This document shows, piece after piece, positions 25,558 through 33,469 of a stretch of 64,000 nt of DNA (position 1 is its first letter; each line of letters begins with the position of its first letter). The notes under the pieces are model-generated. The model worked only from the letters and a program-made list of their open reading frames with translations. It searched no databases and had not been told where the DNA came from. This DNA is from Paenibacillus aceris (GTDB taxonomy: Bacteria; Bacillota; Bacilli; Paenibacillales; NBRC-103111), in the NCBI RefSeq assembly GCF_017874035.1, contig NZ_JAGGKV010000027.1, positions 1 through 64,000 of the forward strand, in the 5' to 3' direction. The position numbers and the translations under genes were made by a program.

Positions 25558-25812
25558 TTAATAAATAACTTCAATACTCGTCATAGGAATCATGACGCCT
25601 TCGCCACTAACTTCTTTGACGAGAATAAAATCACTGCCAACAATCATGAGTTCTCCTGAAACGAGTCCAGCACTGGTTTGAACAGTCACTGACTGCAGCA
25701 TTAATTCTTTTAGTAGATAGCTCATAGGTTTGGTTACTCTTAGAAGGTTAATTTCCTGTCTTAAATGTTCCGATTTCCCCACAGCTCTTACCTCCTTAAG
25801 CTCGTTATTCAT
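25558..25812 (-). CDS. Small coat-type protein with one Sm-like module
   Basis: An 84-residue protein. The helical N-terminus (EHLRQEINLLRVTKPMSYLL) leads to a beta module (LMLQSVTVQTSAGLVSGELM, then IVGSDFILV), of the same type as its neighbour and the CotB-like protein. It lies 17 bases upstream of the next minus-strand gene, forming a two-gene operon. A perfect CATATGGTA box lies just upstream on the same strand. No enzymatic residues are seen. Confidence 0.68.
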   Translation of the reverse strand: MNNELKEVRAVGKSEHLRQEINLLRVTKPMSYLLKELMLQSVTVQTSAGLVSGELMIVGSDFILVKEVSGEGVMIPMTSIEVIY

Positions 25813-25831
25813 TTACTGAAGTATACCTTTT

Positions 25832-25840
25832 TACCATATG
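25832..25840 (-). promoter_or_regulatory. Candidate sigma-K -10 box
   Basis: On the minus strand this reads CATATGGTA, a perfect CATAnnnTA, 20 bases upstream of the start at 25812. No AC core is seen at 16-17 bases, so the call is tentative. Confidence 0.35.
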
Positions 25841-25980
25841 ATGTATATTTGGGGGCTGACACGGTACATGTCCTATATCCATTCCTCTACTTTCTTTTTA
25901 TTTTTTGATTTAACTCACTGAAAACCGGCTTGCCTTGGGTTATAGTGGAAAAATATGGACAAATAGATACCTATCCCAAT

Positions 25981-26007
25981 CACAATAGATGTAAGGCTCA
26001 TATACTT
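25981..26007 (+). promoter_or_regulatory. Candidate sigma-K promoter for the CotB-like gene
   Basis: CACA (25981-25984), then CATATACTT (25999-26007), which matches 8 of 9 positions of CATAnnnTA. The spacing is one base shorter than usual. It is 43 bases before the chosen start. Confidence 0.4.
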
Positions 26008-26049
26008 CTAGTGCAAGTAAATAACTACCGGAAGAGGGAAGGGATATCG

Positions 26050-26571
26050 ATGGACAAAGCAACGCTGGAATTGCTGGTTGGGAAAGATGTTCGTGTAGAT
26101 AGGGGGGGACCGGAGTCGAGAATGGGCAAATTGCTCGTCGTAAAAGACGATTACATTGTTGTCTATATTAAGGATACTGGAAACGTTTATTATAAAACCG
26201 AACATATCAAAAGCATTAGTGTAGACACACGCACGATTGCTGACACTTCGGTTGTAGTTATCGATCCAGATCTGCCGGAACCTTTATTGCCACCGATCAT
26301 TGATGGTGTAGACTTCATTGCTGTTGTGAAAGACATGAAATTTCGCTGGATACAAATCAACCGTGGAGGCCCGGAAAAACTTGAGGGCGTATTAACGGAT
26401 GTGACAGATATCCTCGTTACATTGACTGTAGGCAGTGAAATTGTTCGCGTTATGCCGTTTCATATTCGCAACATCAGCTACGTGAACAAAAACAACGAAC
26501 AACAACAGCAATATGCGAATGCCCAACAAGAAGCTGCAAACAGCAGTAAAAAAGATAGCAAGAAAAAATAA
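26050..26571 (+). CDS. CotB-like spore coat protein with two Sm-like repeats
   Basis: A 173-residue protein. Module 1 (about 8-60) has VDRGGPESRMGKLLVVKDDY and VYYKTEHIKSIS. Module 2 (about 80-145) has INRGGPEKLEGVLTDVTD. The RGGPES...GKL and YY..EHIKSI patterns are those of B. subtilis CotB. The C-terminus is Gln/Ala, then Ser/Lys-rich (SSKKDSKKK), a much shorter version of CotB's serine-rich phosphorylated tail. ATG at 26050 follows GAAGGGAT; the long upstream extension is rejected. Likely an outer-coat component. Confidence 0.82.
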   Translation: MDKATLELLVGKDVRVDRGGPESRMGKLLVVKDDYIVVYIKDTGNVYYKTEHIKSISVDTRTIADTSVVVIDPDLPEPLLPPIIDGVDFIAVVKDMKFRWIQINRGGPEKLEGVLTDVTDILVTLTVGSEIVRVMPFHIRNISYVNKNNEQQQQYANAQQEAANSSKKDSKKK

Positions 26572-26618
26572 ATAATAAATAAATATTGAATAACAATTTA
26601 ATAGGTTTTGAAGCATCA

Positions 26619-26647
26619 AGAGCCGTATTCGTACGGCTTTTTTTTTA
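26619..26647 (+). terminator. Terminator after the CotB-like gene
   Basis: AGCCGTA (26621-26627), TTCG, TACGGCT (26632-26638), then TTTTTTTT. A perfect tetraloop hairpin. Confidence 0.93.
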
Positions 26648-26687
26648 TCCTTTTATAAAGTGGATCAAAAAGAGGGAAATCGGATGT

Positions 26688-26714
26688 AAAACCTCATGCG
26701 TGAGGTTTTTTTTA
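26688..26714 (+). terminator. Second tandem terminator
   Basis: AAAACCTCA (26688-26696), TGCG, TGAGGTTTT (26701-26709), then TTTTATT. It backs up the terminator 50 bases upstream and insulates the next operon. Confidence 0.88.
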
Positions 26715-26753
26715 TTTTCTGGGAAAGTGCCGTTTCTATTACTATTAATTTTT

Positions 26754-26787
26754 CATAATTTATACAAATAATCTTAAATATTTGTAT
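26754..26787 (+). promoter_or_regulatory. Candidate sigma-K -10 box followed by a 9-bp inverted repeat
   Basis: CATAATTTA (26754-26762) is a perfect CATAnnnTA. Immediately after, ATACAAATA (26762-26770) and TATTTGTAT (26779-26787) form a perfect 9-bp inverted repeat with an 8-base spacer. The repeat is where a transcript would begin, so it could be an operator or a 5' RNA hairpin. Confidence 0.45.
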
Positions 26788-26806
26788 GAGAAGAGTGGTA
26801 GGCGCG

Positions 26807-27448
26807 ATGGGGATTATGAACGAGTTAAATAAGCTAAGGGAAGCGGGTCTCATTAAAAAAATAAATCAGATGAAAGTGGTAAGAATCGACCCTAGTGAAA
26901 AAATGATGGTTGACAATCCTACTGATCTTCCTTTAATAGCCAAAGAAAAAAAGAGGGCTGTGTTCCAAATCGATAGGACGAGCAGCCTTGCCATATACAC
27001 AAAACCCGGCAAGGCGGAGAAGGAATATAGCTTGCTTAAACTAGGGGCGCCTCATGGCATTACACCCGATCCGTATGAGTATGGCCCCAAATATTTGGTT
27101 ATGCCCTTGATGCTGGCTCCGAAAGCTTCCGTCTATTTACAGAGGAATGATCTTACAAAGGAGTTCGCAGCAAGCTTGCTGCAATTGCACATAGTGTCGG
27201 GTAGAATCGGGTTTCGTGGCGGTCATTCGCCGGAAGACATTTATGTTATGCAGGACGGTACGCTGAAAGCCGTTAATATTCGCGATACCGGCTCTCTTGC
27301 GGATCACCCTGCCAAATATTTGTTAGGTGGTTTGGGTGTGCGTGTCAAAGAATTTCTTACGTATATGAAGGAGTTGGATCCAATTCTATACGAGCAATGG
27401 ACAACTCACCCGAAGTTTATGTCACATACAAAGAATCTAAATCGATAG
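26807..27448 (+). CDS. Pseudokinase-like protein
   Basis: About 213 residues, aligned by eye with the kinase at 32341: AVFQID, LLKLG or LKLGNK, GPKYLVMPL versus GSQYIVMEY, and EFLTYMKELDPILYEQW versus DFLTYVSKISPDWYDIW. The glycine loop is AKEKKRAVF instead of GQGKQGAVF, the ATP lysine is lost (LAIY for VKIY), and the metal aspartate is lost (AVNIRD for IIDVV). It is probably a non-catalytic scaffold or regulator. The start is uncertain (26786, 26807 or 26816). It heads the CotSA/CotS-type operon 12 bases upstream. Confidence 0.75.
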   Translation: MGIMNELNKLREAGLIKKINQMKVVRIDPSEKMMVDNPTDLPLIAKEKKRAVFQIDRTSSLAIYTKPGKAEKEYSLLKLGAPHGITPDPYEYGPKYLVMPLMLAPKASVYLQRNDLTKEFAASLLQLHIVSGRIGFRGGHSPEDIYVMQDGTLKAVNIRDTGSLADHPAKYLLGGLGVRVKEFLTYMKELDPILYEQWTTHPKFMSHTKNLNR

Positions 27449-27460
27449 GAGGTATTTAAA

Positions 27461-28621
27461 ATGAAAATCGCTATGATTGCTTGGGAGTATCCGCCGCAGT
27501 TCTCAGGTGGATTAGGTGTCCATTGCCATGCAATCGTTCATGAATTGGTTAAGCAGGGTGTAAACATCGATTTTTACCTGCCTTCTTATGGTCAAACGGA
27601 CTTTGATATTCCTGCAGGCATGGTTTTGCATCGGGTGGATATGGATCGGCTTCTACCGGCTTATTTAAATAGTGATCATGTCATCTGGGAAACCGTTAAT
27701 CAGTTCAAGAACAGACTCAAAGAGGTTTTTCAGCCAGAGGGGGTTGACTTGATACATGCTCATGATTGGATGGGCGTCTATGCGGCGTTTGGCATGAATG
27801 ATCGCTATAGGGTTCCACTCGTATGGACGGTTCATTCCACTGAATCCGATAGAGCCGCTGGTTCGTCTCCTCATCCAGGGATTATGGCCATTGAGCAAGA
27901 AGCCATGCATGCCACGGATCATACAATTGCGGTATCCGCTAGAACGAAAGCGAGCTTGATTGATAATTACAGCGCTTTGCCAGACGCTATTACGGTCATT
28001 TACAACGGAATTGATACTTCCGCCTATGAACATTTAAAAGCGAGGGATTATACAAGAACAGACGGACACGTTCTTTTCTTGGGGAGAGTAACCGGACAGA
28101 AAGGGCCCGGTGATTTCTTGAAAGCAGCGCGTATGATTCTAGCCAAAAGAAATGTGCGCTTTATGATTGCCGGAGAAGGCGACCTGTTGGCCTCCCTTCG
28201 TAGAAAGGCACGCATGTGGAAAATAGATGAGCACGTCACATTTACTGGCGCAGTCACCGGTGAACAACTGATTGAATGCTACAAGCATGCTCGGGTTTAC
28301 GTGCTTCCCTCCATCTCGGAACCGTTCGGCATCACGGTATTGGAAGCCATGGCCTCGGGCATTCCTACGATTACCACTACAACGTCCGGCGTCAGTGAAA
28401 TAGTCAAGCATGTGTATCTGATTGAACCCGGGAACCCGGGACAGCTGGCTCAAGGGATTCTCACCTTACTGGACAATCGTTCTCTGCAAAGAACATTAGC
28501 CGTGAAAGGAGCAGAGGAGGTCAAGCATTTTTCATGGAAATCCGTAGCTGTTCAAACCTTTGTGCTCTATACAGAGATCATTACTCAATTCAACCAAATG
28601 AGGAGAATTAACGATGAATAA
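27461..28621 (+). CDS. cotSA: GT4 glycosyltransferase, CotSA-like
   Basis: A 386-residue GT-B enzyme. The N-terminal MIAWEYPPQFSGGLGVHCHA carries the glycine-rich glycogen-synthase-like loop, followed by LIHAHDW. The C-terminal half has VLFLGRVTGQKGPGDFLKAA and the EX7E motif SEPFGITVLEAM. It is soluble. AGGAGG lies before ATG. It overlaps the CotS-like gene by 8 bases, the pairing seen for cotSA-cotS in B. subtilis, where both products are in the spore coat. Confidence 0.9.
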   Translation: MKIAMIAWEYPPQFSGGLGVHCHAIVHELVKQGVNIDFYLPSYGQTDFDIPAGMVLHRVDMDRLLPAYLNSDHVIWETVNQFKNRLKEVFQPEGVDLIHAHDWMGVYAAFGMNDRYRVPLVWTVHSTESDRAAGSSPHPGIMAIEQEAMHATDHTIAVSARTKASLIDNYSALPDAITVIYNGIDTSAYEHLKARDYTRTDGHVLFLGRVTGQKGPGDFLKAARMILAKRNVRFMIAGEGDLLASLRRKARMWKIDEHVTFTGAVTGEQLIECYKHARVYVLPSISEPFGITVLEAMASGIPTITTTTSGVSEIVKHVYLIEPGNPGQLAQGILTLLDNRSLQRTLAVKGAEEVKHFSWKSVAVQTFVLYTEIITQFNQMRRINDE

Positions 28622-29609
28622 CGACACTGTTCCTCCCTTGCTGCCAAACAATGAACTGATAGCAGCCTATGAAGCGGGATTTCGTGATGAGTGCCGGCGG
28701 GTTATCTCATTGAACTTGATTTCTTGCATGCCCAAAATGAAGAAATGGATTATAGAATATTCGGTTATTTACCATAATCCGCTTGGTCAGGAAGCTCATG
28801 AAACGATGATCGGTAAAATATACTCGGATCCGGAAAAGGGAATGGCAAGTTACCGCTTGCTTGAGCACTTGTGGCAGCACGGGATGAACGGAGATAGTCC
28901 CTATACAGTTGTTCGACCGATCGCTTATCTTCCGTCCTTTCATCTAATGCTTATGTCTAAGGCACCCGGGATGACGGTGCAGGAGTGGATTTTCGAAACG
29001 GATAGAGTTCATCATGCAGCTTTCCATACGGCAATCTTTCTTTCATTCTTGCATAAAGTTCCGATTCTGCCCACTCCTTTACCTATTAGGAATAGAGCTG
29101 AAGCTGATATCTCGCGATTCATTCAAGAAATGATAAATTCGGCTCCGGAGCAAGAGACTGCTATCCAATCGTTTGCAGCACGCATGCGAAAGTTTCCGCC
29201 ACGACCCTATGTGGGAGAGCCAGCTATGCTGCACGGGGATTTTCATATCAAAAATGTGTTTTGGGACAATAGCGCTGTGACCGCGATAGATTTTGATCAC
29301 CATTTTACAGGGGACCCAGCCTGGGATGTAGCTTATCACGCCTGTCAAATTCAATTGAACGCATTTCTTAGAAAAGGGGATTTTCACTATTTTCGATCAG
29401 GCGTTAAGACGTTTATTCAAACGTATCTTACCGAAGTGCCTGAGGATGAGCATGAAGATTTCCTGAAACGCATCTTGTATTACCGTGCCCGATCCTTATT
29501 TGAAAGCTTGCATTATGAAATCTGTGTTTGCAAAACCAAAAAAATTGAAATCATTGAGCCATTTCTTCTGGAATGTGAACTCTCTTTGCAGGGTAAGGGA
29601 TTTCAATGA
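28614..29609 (+). CDS. cotS: CotS-like kinase (APH/choline-kinase fold)
   Basis: A 331-residue protein. The catalytic loop is HGDFHIKN (207-214), the metal site is IDFD (225-228), and the probable ATP lysine is in MIGKIY (K68). The fold is the aminoglycoside-phosphotransferase/choline-kinase family that includes spore CotS and CotI. It overlaps both neighbours (8 bases upstream, 4 downstream), so it is translated as a unit with the CotSA-like and GH57 genes. Its phosphate acceptor (sugar or protein) is not known. Confidence 0.86.
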   Translation: MNNDTVPPLLPNNELIAAYEAGFRDECRRVISLNLISCMPKMKKWIIEYSVIYHNPLGQEAHETMIGKIYSDPEKGMASYRLLEHLWQHGMNGDSPYTVVRPIAYLPSFHLMLMSKAPGMTVQEWIFETDRVHHAAFHTAIFLSFLHKVPILPTPLPIRNRAEADISRFIQEMINSAPEQETAIQSFAARMRKFPPRPYVGEPAMLHGDFHIKNVFWDNSAVTAIDFDHHFTGDPAWDVAYHACQIQLNAFLRKGDFHYFRSGVKTFIQTYLTEVPEDEHEDFLKRILYYRARSLFESLHYEICVCKTKKIEIIEPFLLECELSLQGKGFQ

Positions 29610-31543
29610 CCCCCGTTCGTATTCCGCTAGCTATCGTCCATCATGCGAACCAGTATTTGATCACCAATGGATATTTGAATCGCCCAGGGATCGAAGAAAC
29701 GATTGGCCCCAAAGACGGTTCATCCGGCTTAAGAGCTGTGTTAGAGCTTCATAGCAGATATGAAATCCCCTTTCATCTTCATATTAGCGGTACTTTAATA
29801 GAAGCATGCGCATGGTATGAACCCCTGTTTCTAGAAGAAATATCCGATCTGTGGCATGCCGGACTTGTCGAAATGATTGGATCATCGTATTCACAAAATA
29901 TTATGCCGTTATTTAGCGATACATTTAACCGTTATCAAATAGAGGAAGAGCTAAAACTATATCAGGCATGGTTAGGTGTCCAGCCTGCGGAAGTAAAAGG
30001 ATTCTGGATACCGGAGCGGGTCTGGAATACCGGCCGGCTAGCCAAAACCATCGCCGATTCCACACTCAGCAATAGGGGATTCAGCTATGTATTGGCTGAT
30101 GATCGTCTGTTTCTTCAAGATGCCGAGCGAAGCGCCTATGACCAGCACCCCTCTTATCAGTCTGATCTTTTTAAGCCTAGTAGGATTAAAGGTACCCAAG
30201 GTCTTCTTGCGCTTCCGCTATCTACCGAGATGAGATTGGGCTTACCGTTTCGGACAGAGCATAATGAAGCTAAACTGGATATTCTAATGGCTAATTTATG
30301 GAAGACGATGGCGAAAAGTGGCCAAGATGTCATTGCCATATATGGAGACGATATGGAGAAAGCCGCAGGCATTCCACCCATGTGGGACCCTCAATCGTTA
30401 GAGCATTACGAACGGTTTATGAAATGGCTGAAAAGAAGGCGGGATGTCGAGCCCATTCTGCTTGGCTCTTGGCTGCGCGGGCGAACCCGTAAATGGCCGA
30501 TAAAGCCCCTTGGCCCAGGCACATATATGGAACTGGCCGGCCAGTTCGGTGCCGGAGAGGACTATTCGGGCTGGGCAGGCTCCGATCTCTGGCGTCCTTA
30601 TCAGATGATGTTCGATAGAGCTTGGGACAAAGTCAATCGTTTTACTGCGAGGGAGGGGGGCTCTTCTGCGCTGCATGATCTCTCGATCAAGCACTTATTA
30701 GCCTGCTCCTATGAGACAGGCTGGCATGATCCCGGAGTATCTTGGAAGGATGCTTCGCCTGCTCCGTGGGCACGTGCGCTGGCTAGTCATGCCCGTGCGG
30801 CCTACATCTTGCTGGAGGCTGCCAAGTGGCAGCAAGAAACGGATGACACCGAACGGCTCAAGCTGACAGTAGCCGATTTGGACGAGGATGGGCATGAAGA
30901 GGTCATATTGCGTAATCATCGATTTGCTGTCGTCATTAGTCCTAGGTTCGGGGGGCGGATTCTGTACGCATTTTCATTTAGCGAGAAAGACGGCTGCATG
31001 ATCATAGGCAATCCATCCGATGATTGGAACTTACTCGAAGAACTGAACAGCTTCATGGAGAAACCGATGAATCACCCGGGAGCTCTTGCGGATAACGGAT
31101 TTGAACAGGATATTTATGAAATTGAAGCTGCTTTAAACGAAGAGGGAGCATCGGCGGAATTGGTCATTGTCAACAGGGAGCTGGGCAGCCGTGCCTATGG
31201 TTTGAGGAAGCGATTTGTTTTGAATAAAGATGAGCAGCGCTTGCTCGTCAAATATGAACACATTCCTCCCAGCATCTTGCCATTATCCCTTGATATCGGA
31301 TTATCCCCTGACTATTTACGGCTGTTAAGGGAAGGACGTGCTTCACTAGCCCCCTATAAAGAGGGGGAGAAACAGGGCTATCGCTGTGGTAACTTGTTCG
31401 TTTGGGTACGCATAGAGTCAGAAAGAGTAAAATGGCATTTGGCCCGTTCACCTATATTCGGGCATGGGGTTTGCAAGGCACTTACCCTCACTTCCGGTGA
31501 AGCCGTATTTCAGATAGGGGTTGATAATTTAAATGAAGCCTAA
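29606..31543 (+). CDS. Glycoside hydrolase family 57-like protein
   Basis: A 645-residue protein. The N-terminal half is a GH57-type catalytic barrel: IVHHANQYLI, then LHISGTLIEA, VEMIGSSYSQNIMPLFSD and FWIPERVWN; YGDDMEKAAG later in the barrel resembles the catalytic-acid region. The C-terminal 240 residues are beta-rich and contain a GGRILYAFSF segment. GH57 enzymes act on alpha-1,4-glucans or are branching enzymes, so it may trim or remodel an alpha-glucan made by the neighbouring transferases. It has no export signal. It overlaps the CotS-like and HipA-like genes. Confidence 0.8.
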   Translation: MTPVRIPLAIVHHANQYLITNGYLNRPGIEETIGPKDGSSGLRAVLELHSRYEIPFHLHISGTLIEACAWYEPLFLEEISDLWHAGLVEMIGSSYSQNIMPLFSDTFNRYQIEEELKLYQAWLGVQPAEVKGFWIPERVWNTGRLAKTIADSTLSNRGFSYVLADDRLFLQDAERSAYDQHPSYQSDLFKPSRIKGTQGLLALPLSTEMRLGLPFRTEHNEAKLDILMANLWKTMAKSGQDVIAIYGDDMEKAAGIPPMWDPQSLEHYERFMKWLKRRRDVEPILLGSWLRGRTRKWPIKPLGPGTYMELAGQFGAGEDYSGWAGSDLWRPYQMMFDRAWDKVNRFTAREGGSSALHDLSIKHLLACSYETGWHDPGVSWKDASPAPWARALASHARAAYILLEAAKWQQETDDTERLKLTVADLDEDGHEEVILRNHRFAVVISPRFGGRILYAFSFSEKDGCMIIGNPSDDWNLLEELNSFMEKPMNHPGALADNGFEQDIYEIEAALNEEGASAELVIVNRELGSRAYGLRKRFVLNKDEQRLLVKYEHIPPSILPLSLDIGLSPDYLRLLREGRASLAPYKEGEKQGYRCGNLFVWVRIESERVKWHLARSPIFGHGVCKALTLTSGEAVFQIGVDNLNEA

Positions 31544-32315
31544 TTTGTTTCCTGTTCAGCATTTGGGTCCCATGCCATTTGGATACTCCAAACCGCAGCT
31601 TATAGCGTTCAACGATGGCATGAAGTATGTCGTGAAATTTAAGAATAACCCTACCGGCACTCGTGTTTTGGTCAATGAGTATGTAGCCGCAAGGTTAGCG
31701 CAGTTGCTGGGAGTTCCAATTGCGCCCTTTTATATCGTCCCTATTTCCGATTCGTTCATCAGGGAGTCATCTTTCCATAGTAAATATCACTTTCAAGCTG
31801 GTCAGCAGTTTGCCAGTCTATATATAGAAAATTGTTCGCTTCTTATTTCGGATTTCATACGGAGGGAAGGCCCCCGTATCATGAACAGGGAAGCGCTGGC
31901 GGGGATGCTTGTGTTCGATCTTTGGCTTAGCAATACAGACCGCAAAGAAAAGAATGTGCTGTTGCAGGACTGTGGAGAAGATGCATTTAAGTTGTATCTG
32001 ATTGATCATGGACGTTGTTTTGCCAATTCAAATTGGACCCCCGATACACTGCAAAACGTGAGGATGAATTTGGAATTAAGTGTTCATAAATGGGGGTTTT
32101 CCCTCCTGAAGGGCAGGGAGGAGCTTATTCCCCATATGGAAAAGGCAGCCTCCGTAAGCGATACGGTTATCTATAACATTCTTGATTCTATTCCCGAAGA
32201 TTGGGAAGTCTCTGCATTGGATAGGGAAGCATTATATGCCTATCTTTTGAAAGCACAGAGAGAACTCCCGACGATCGTGGAAGAATTTATCAAAAAAACA
32301 GGCTCTGCTGAATAG
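31533..32315 (+). CDS. HipA-like kinase-domain protein, copy 1
   Basis: A 260-residue protein. A phosphate-binding segment KYVVKFKNNP (31-40) is followed by the catalytic loop LSNTDRKEKN (132-141, Asp136) and the metal site LIDHG (156-160). The arrangement is that of stand-alone HipA-like (HipA_2-type) domains. A clear paralogue lies at 50991. No HipB-type antitoxin is present. It overlaps the GH57 gene by 11 bases and ends the operon. It may phosphorylate a coat component (inference). Confidence 0.8.
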   Translation: MKPNLFPVQHLGPMPFGYSKPQLIAFNDGMKYVVKFKNNPTGTRVLVNEYVAARLAQLLGVPIAPFYIVPISDSFIRESSFHSKYHFQAGQQFASLYIENCSLLISDFIRREGPRIMNREALAGMLVFDLWLSNTDRKEKNVLLQDCGEDAFKLYLIDHGRCFANSNWTPDTLQNVRMNLELSVHKWGFSLLKGREELIPHMEKAASVSDTVIYNILDSIPEDWEVSALDREALYAYLLKAQRELPTIVEEFIKKTGSAE

Positions 32316-32330
32316 CAGAGCCTGTTTTAT
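32298..32330. terminator. Strong bidirectional terminator
   Basis: AACAGGCTCTGCT (32299-32311), GAAT, AGCAGAGCCTGTT (32316-32328), then TTA. It overlaps the stop of the HipA-like gene and faces the converging kinase gene. Confidence 0.93.
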
Positions 32331-32340
32331 AGGGATAGCC

Positions 32341-32946
32341 TCATAACTTTAGTCTTAAAAGTTCAAAATCATCATGATTGACCCAAATATCGTACCAATC
32401 AGGACTAATTTTGCTCACATAGGTGAGGAAATCAGCTGCGTAATCTCCCATGTCCGACAGCAGCTTCAATGGGAATACAACGGGCGTTGATTTGATGACA
32501 TGGACAACATCGATGATTTTCAGATCTTCTCCCGGCATCACAAAAATGTGCCTTGCAGAATGATCGAACCGATTGAATCCCACTTCAGCAAAGGTATCCA
32601 AAAGCATGACGATCTTCTCAGCCAATTTCATGGACATTCCGTTCTCCTGTAAATAATCAAATAAACTAGGGGAGGTCAAATACTCCATGACGATATACTG
32701 GCTGCCCCAAAAATAAAGATAAGGACAAATCCCCGCTTTATTGCCTAGCTTCAAGGCATGAAGTTCGCGCTTGCAGTTTTTTTTCTGATAGTAAATTTTT
32801 ACGCAGCGCTTCTCATCAATTTGAAAAACAGCCCCTTGCTTCCCCTGTCCAATGAGTCGCCAGCCAACAGGATTATCTATACTAATGTTGATGTCGGGTT
32901 TCCACACGCGTATCTGGTTCACTTTGTTCATCAGTTCATCGTCCAT
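32341..32946 (-). CDS. Small Ser/Thr-kinase-like protein (YrzF type)
   Basis: About 201 residues. Kinase landmarks are all present: glycine loop GQGKQG (33-38), lysine K50 in VKIY, the helix-C-type glutamate E61, catalytic-loop Asp128 in FDHSARHIF, and metal Asp146 in KIIDV. It resembles the short YrzF/YrhL-like kinases of Bacillus. Start M at 32946 is preferred because GGAG precedes it; an upstream ATG at 32994 lacks a site. Its inactive homologue is at 26807. Confidence 0.82.
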   Translation of the reverse strand: MDDELMNKVNQIRVWKPDINISIDNPVGWRLIGQGKQGAVFQIDEKRCVKIYYQKKNCKRELHALKLGNKAGICPYLYFWGSQYIVMEYLTSPSLFDYLQENGMSMKLAEKIVMLLDTFAEVGFNRFDHSARHIFVMPGEDLKIIDVVHVIKSTPVVFPLKLLSDMGDYAADFLTYVSKISPDWYDIWVNHDDFELLRLKL

Positions 32947-32988
32947 AGCCTGGTCTCCAGTTCCTATGAAATAGCAACTTCTTCTATA

Positions 32989-32997
32989 TATCATATG
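32989..32997 (-). promoter_or_regulatory. Candidate sigma-K -10 box for the kinase gene
   Basis: On the minus strand CATATGATA, a perfect CATAnnnTA, 43 bases upstream of the chosen start at 32946. No AC core at the expected distance. It also argues against the ATG at 32994, which overlaps it. Confidence 0.4.
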
Positions 32998-33102
32998 AAA
33001 GAGAAAGTGAACTAGAAACGGTATATAACTAGCAAATACTTTTACTTTAAAGTATTTTCAGTATGAAAATCGTCAATGCTATGCATGAGGTGAACAGTGC
33101 AA

Positions 33103-33399
33103 ATGAGCGTGTTGATAGCGGTTTTTATATGCATCATCCCATTGATTATGCTGTTAGGAACTTGGTTGTTCAGATCGTGGAGAATTGTTTATGATTTGCT
33201 GGCCGTGCTGTGCGCCTATATATTCGGGATCATTAGCAGCTTGGCGGTTTATGAGATTTTGCGCGATGAGACGGTGTTTATGACAAATATACATGGGGTT
33301 TTCCAAAATAATTGGTTTCTGTTCAGCGGAGCCTATTTGGGAAGCTATGGCCTGTATATGCTTCAGCTCTGGACTGTGAAGCAGTTGAGACAAGAATAA
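33103..33399 (+). CDS. Small membrane protein, unknown
   Basis: A 98-residue protein with three hydrophobic segments (VLIAVFICIIPLIMLLGTWL, then LLAVLCAYIFGIISSLAVYE, and FLFSGAYLGSYGLYMLQLW). GAGGTGA lies 9 bases before ATG 33103; the GTG at 33097 is too close to it. No family is recognised. It lies 70 bases before the NagZ-type gene and may share its promoter. Confidence 0.65.
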   Translation: MSVLIAVFICIIPLIMLLGTWLFRSWRIVYDLLAVLCAYIFGIISSLAVYEILRDETVFMTNIHGVFQNNWFLFSGAYLGSYGLYMLQLWTVKQLRQE

Positions 33400-33469
33400 G
33401 CGAGTTAAACTAAAAACTGGCGTATGACGTCCAATAATAGACATGATCATACATAAAGAGGGTGAGAGT

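Noticed and set aside
31533-32315. HipA toxin of a toxin-antitoxin pair
   Set aside because: No HipB-type HTH gene adjoins either HipA-like gene, and both are inside coat operons.
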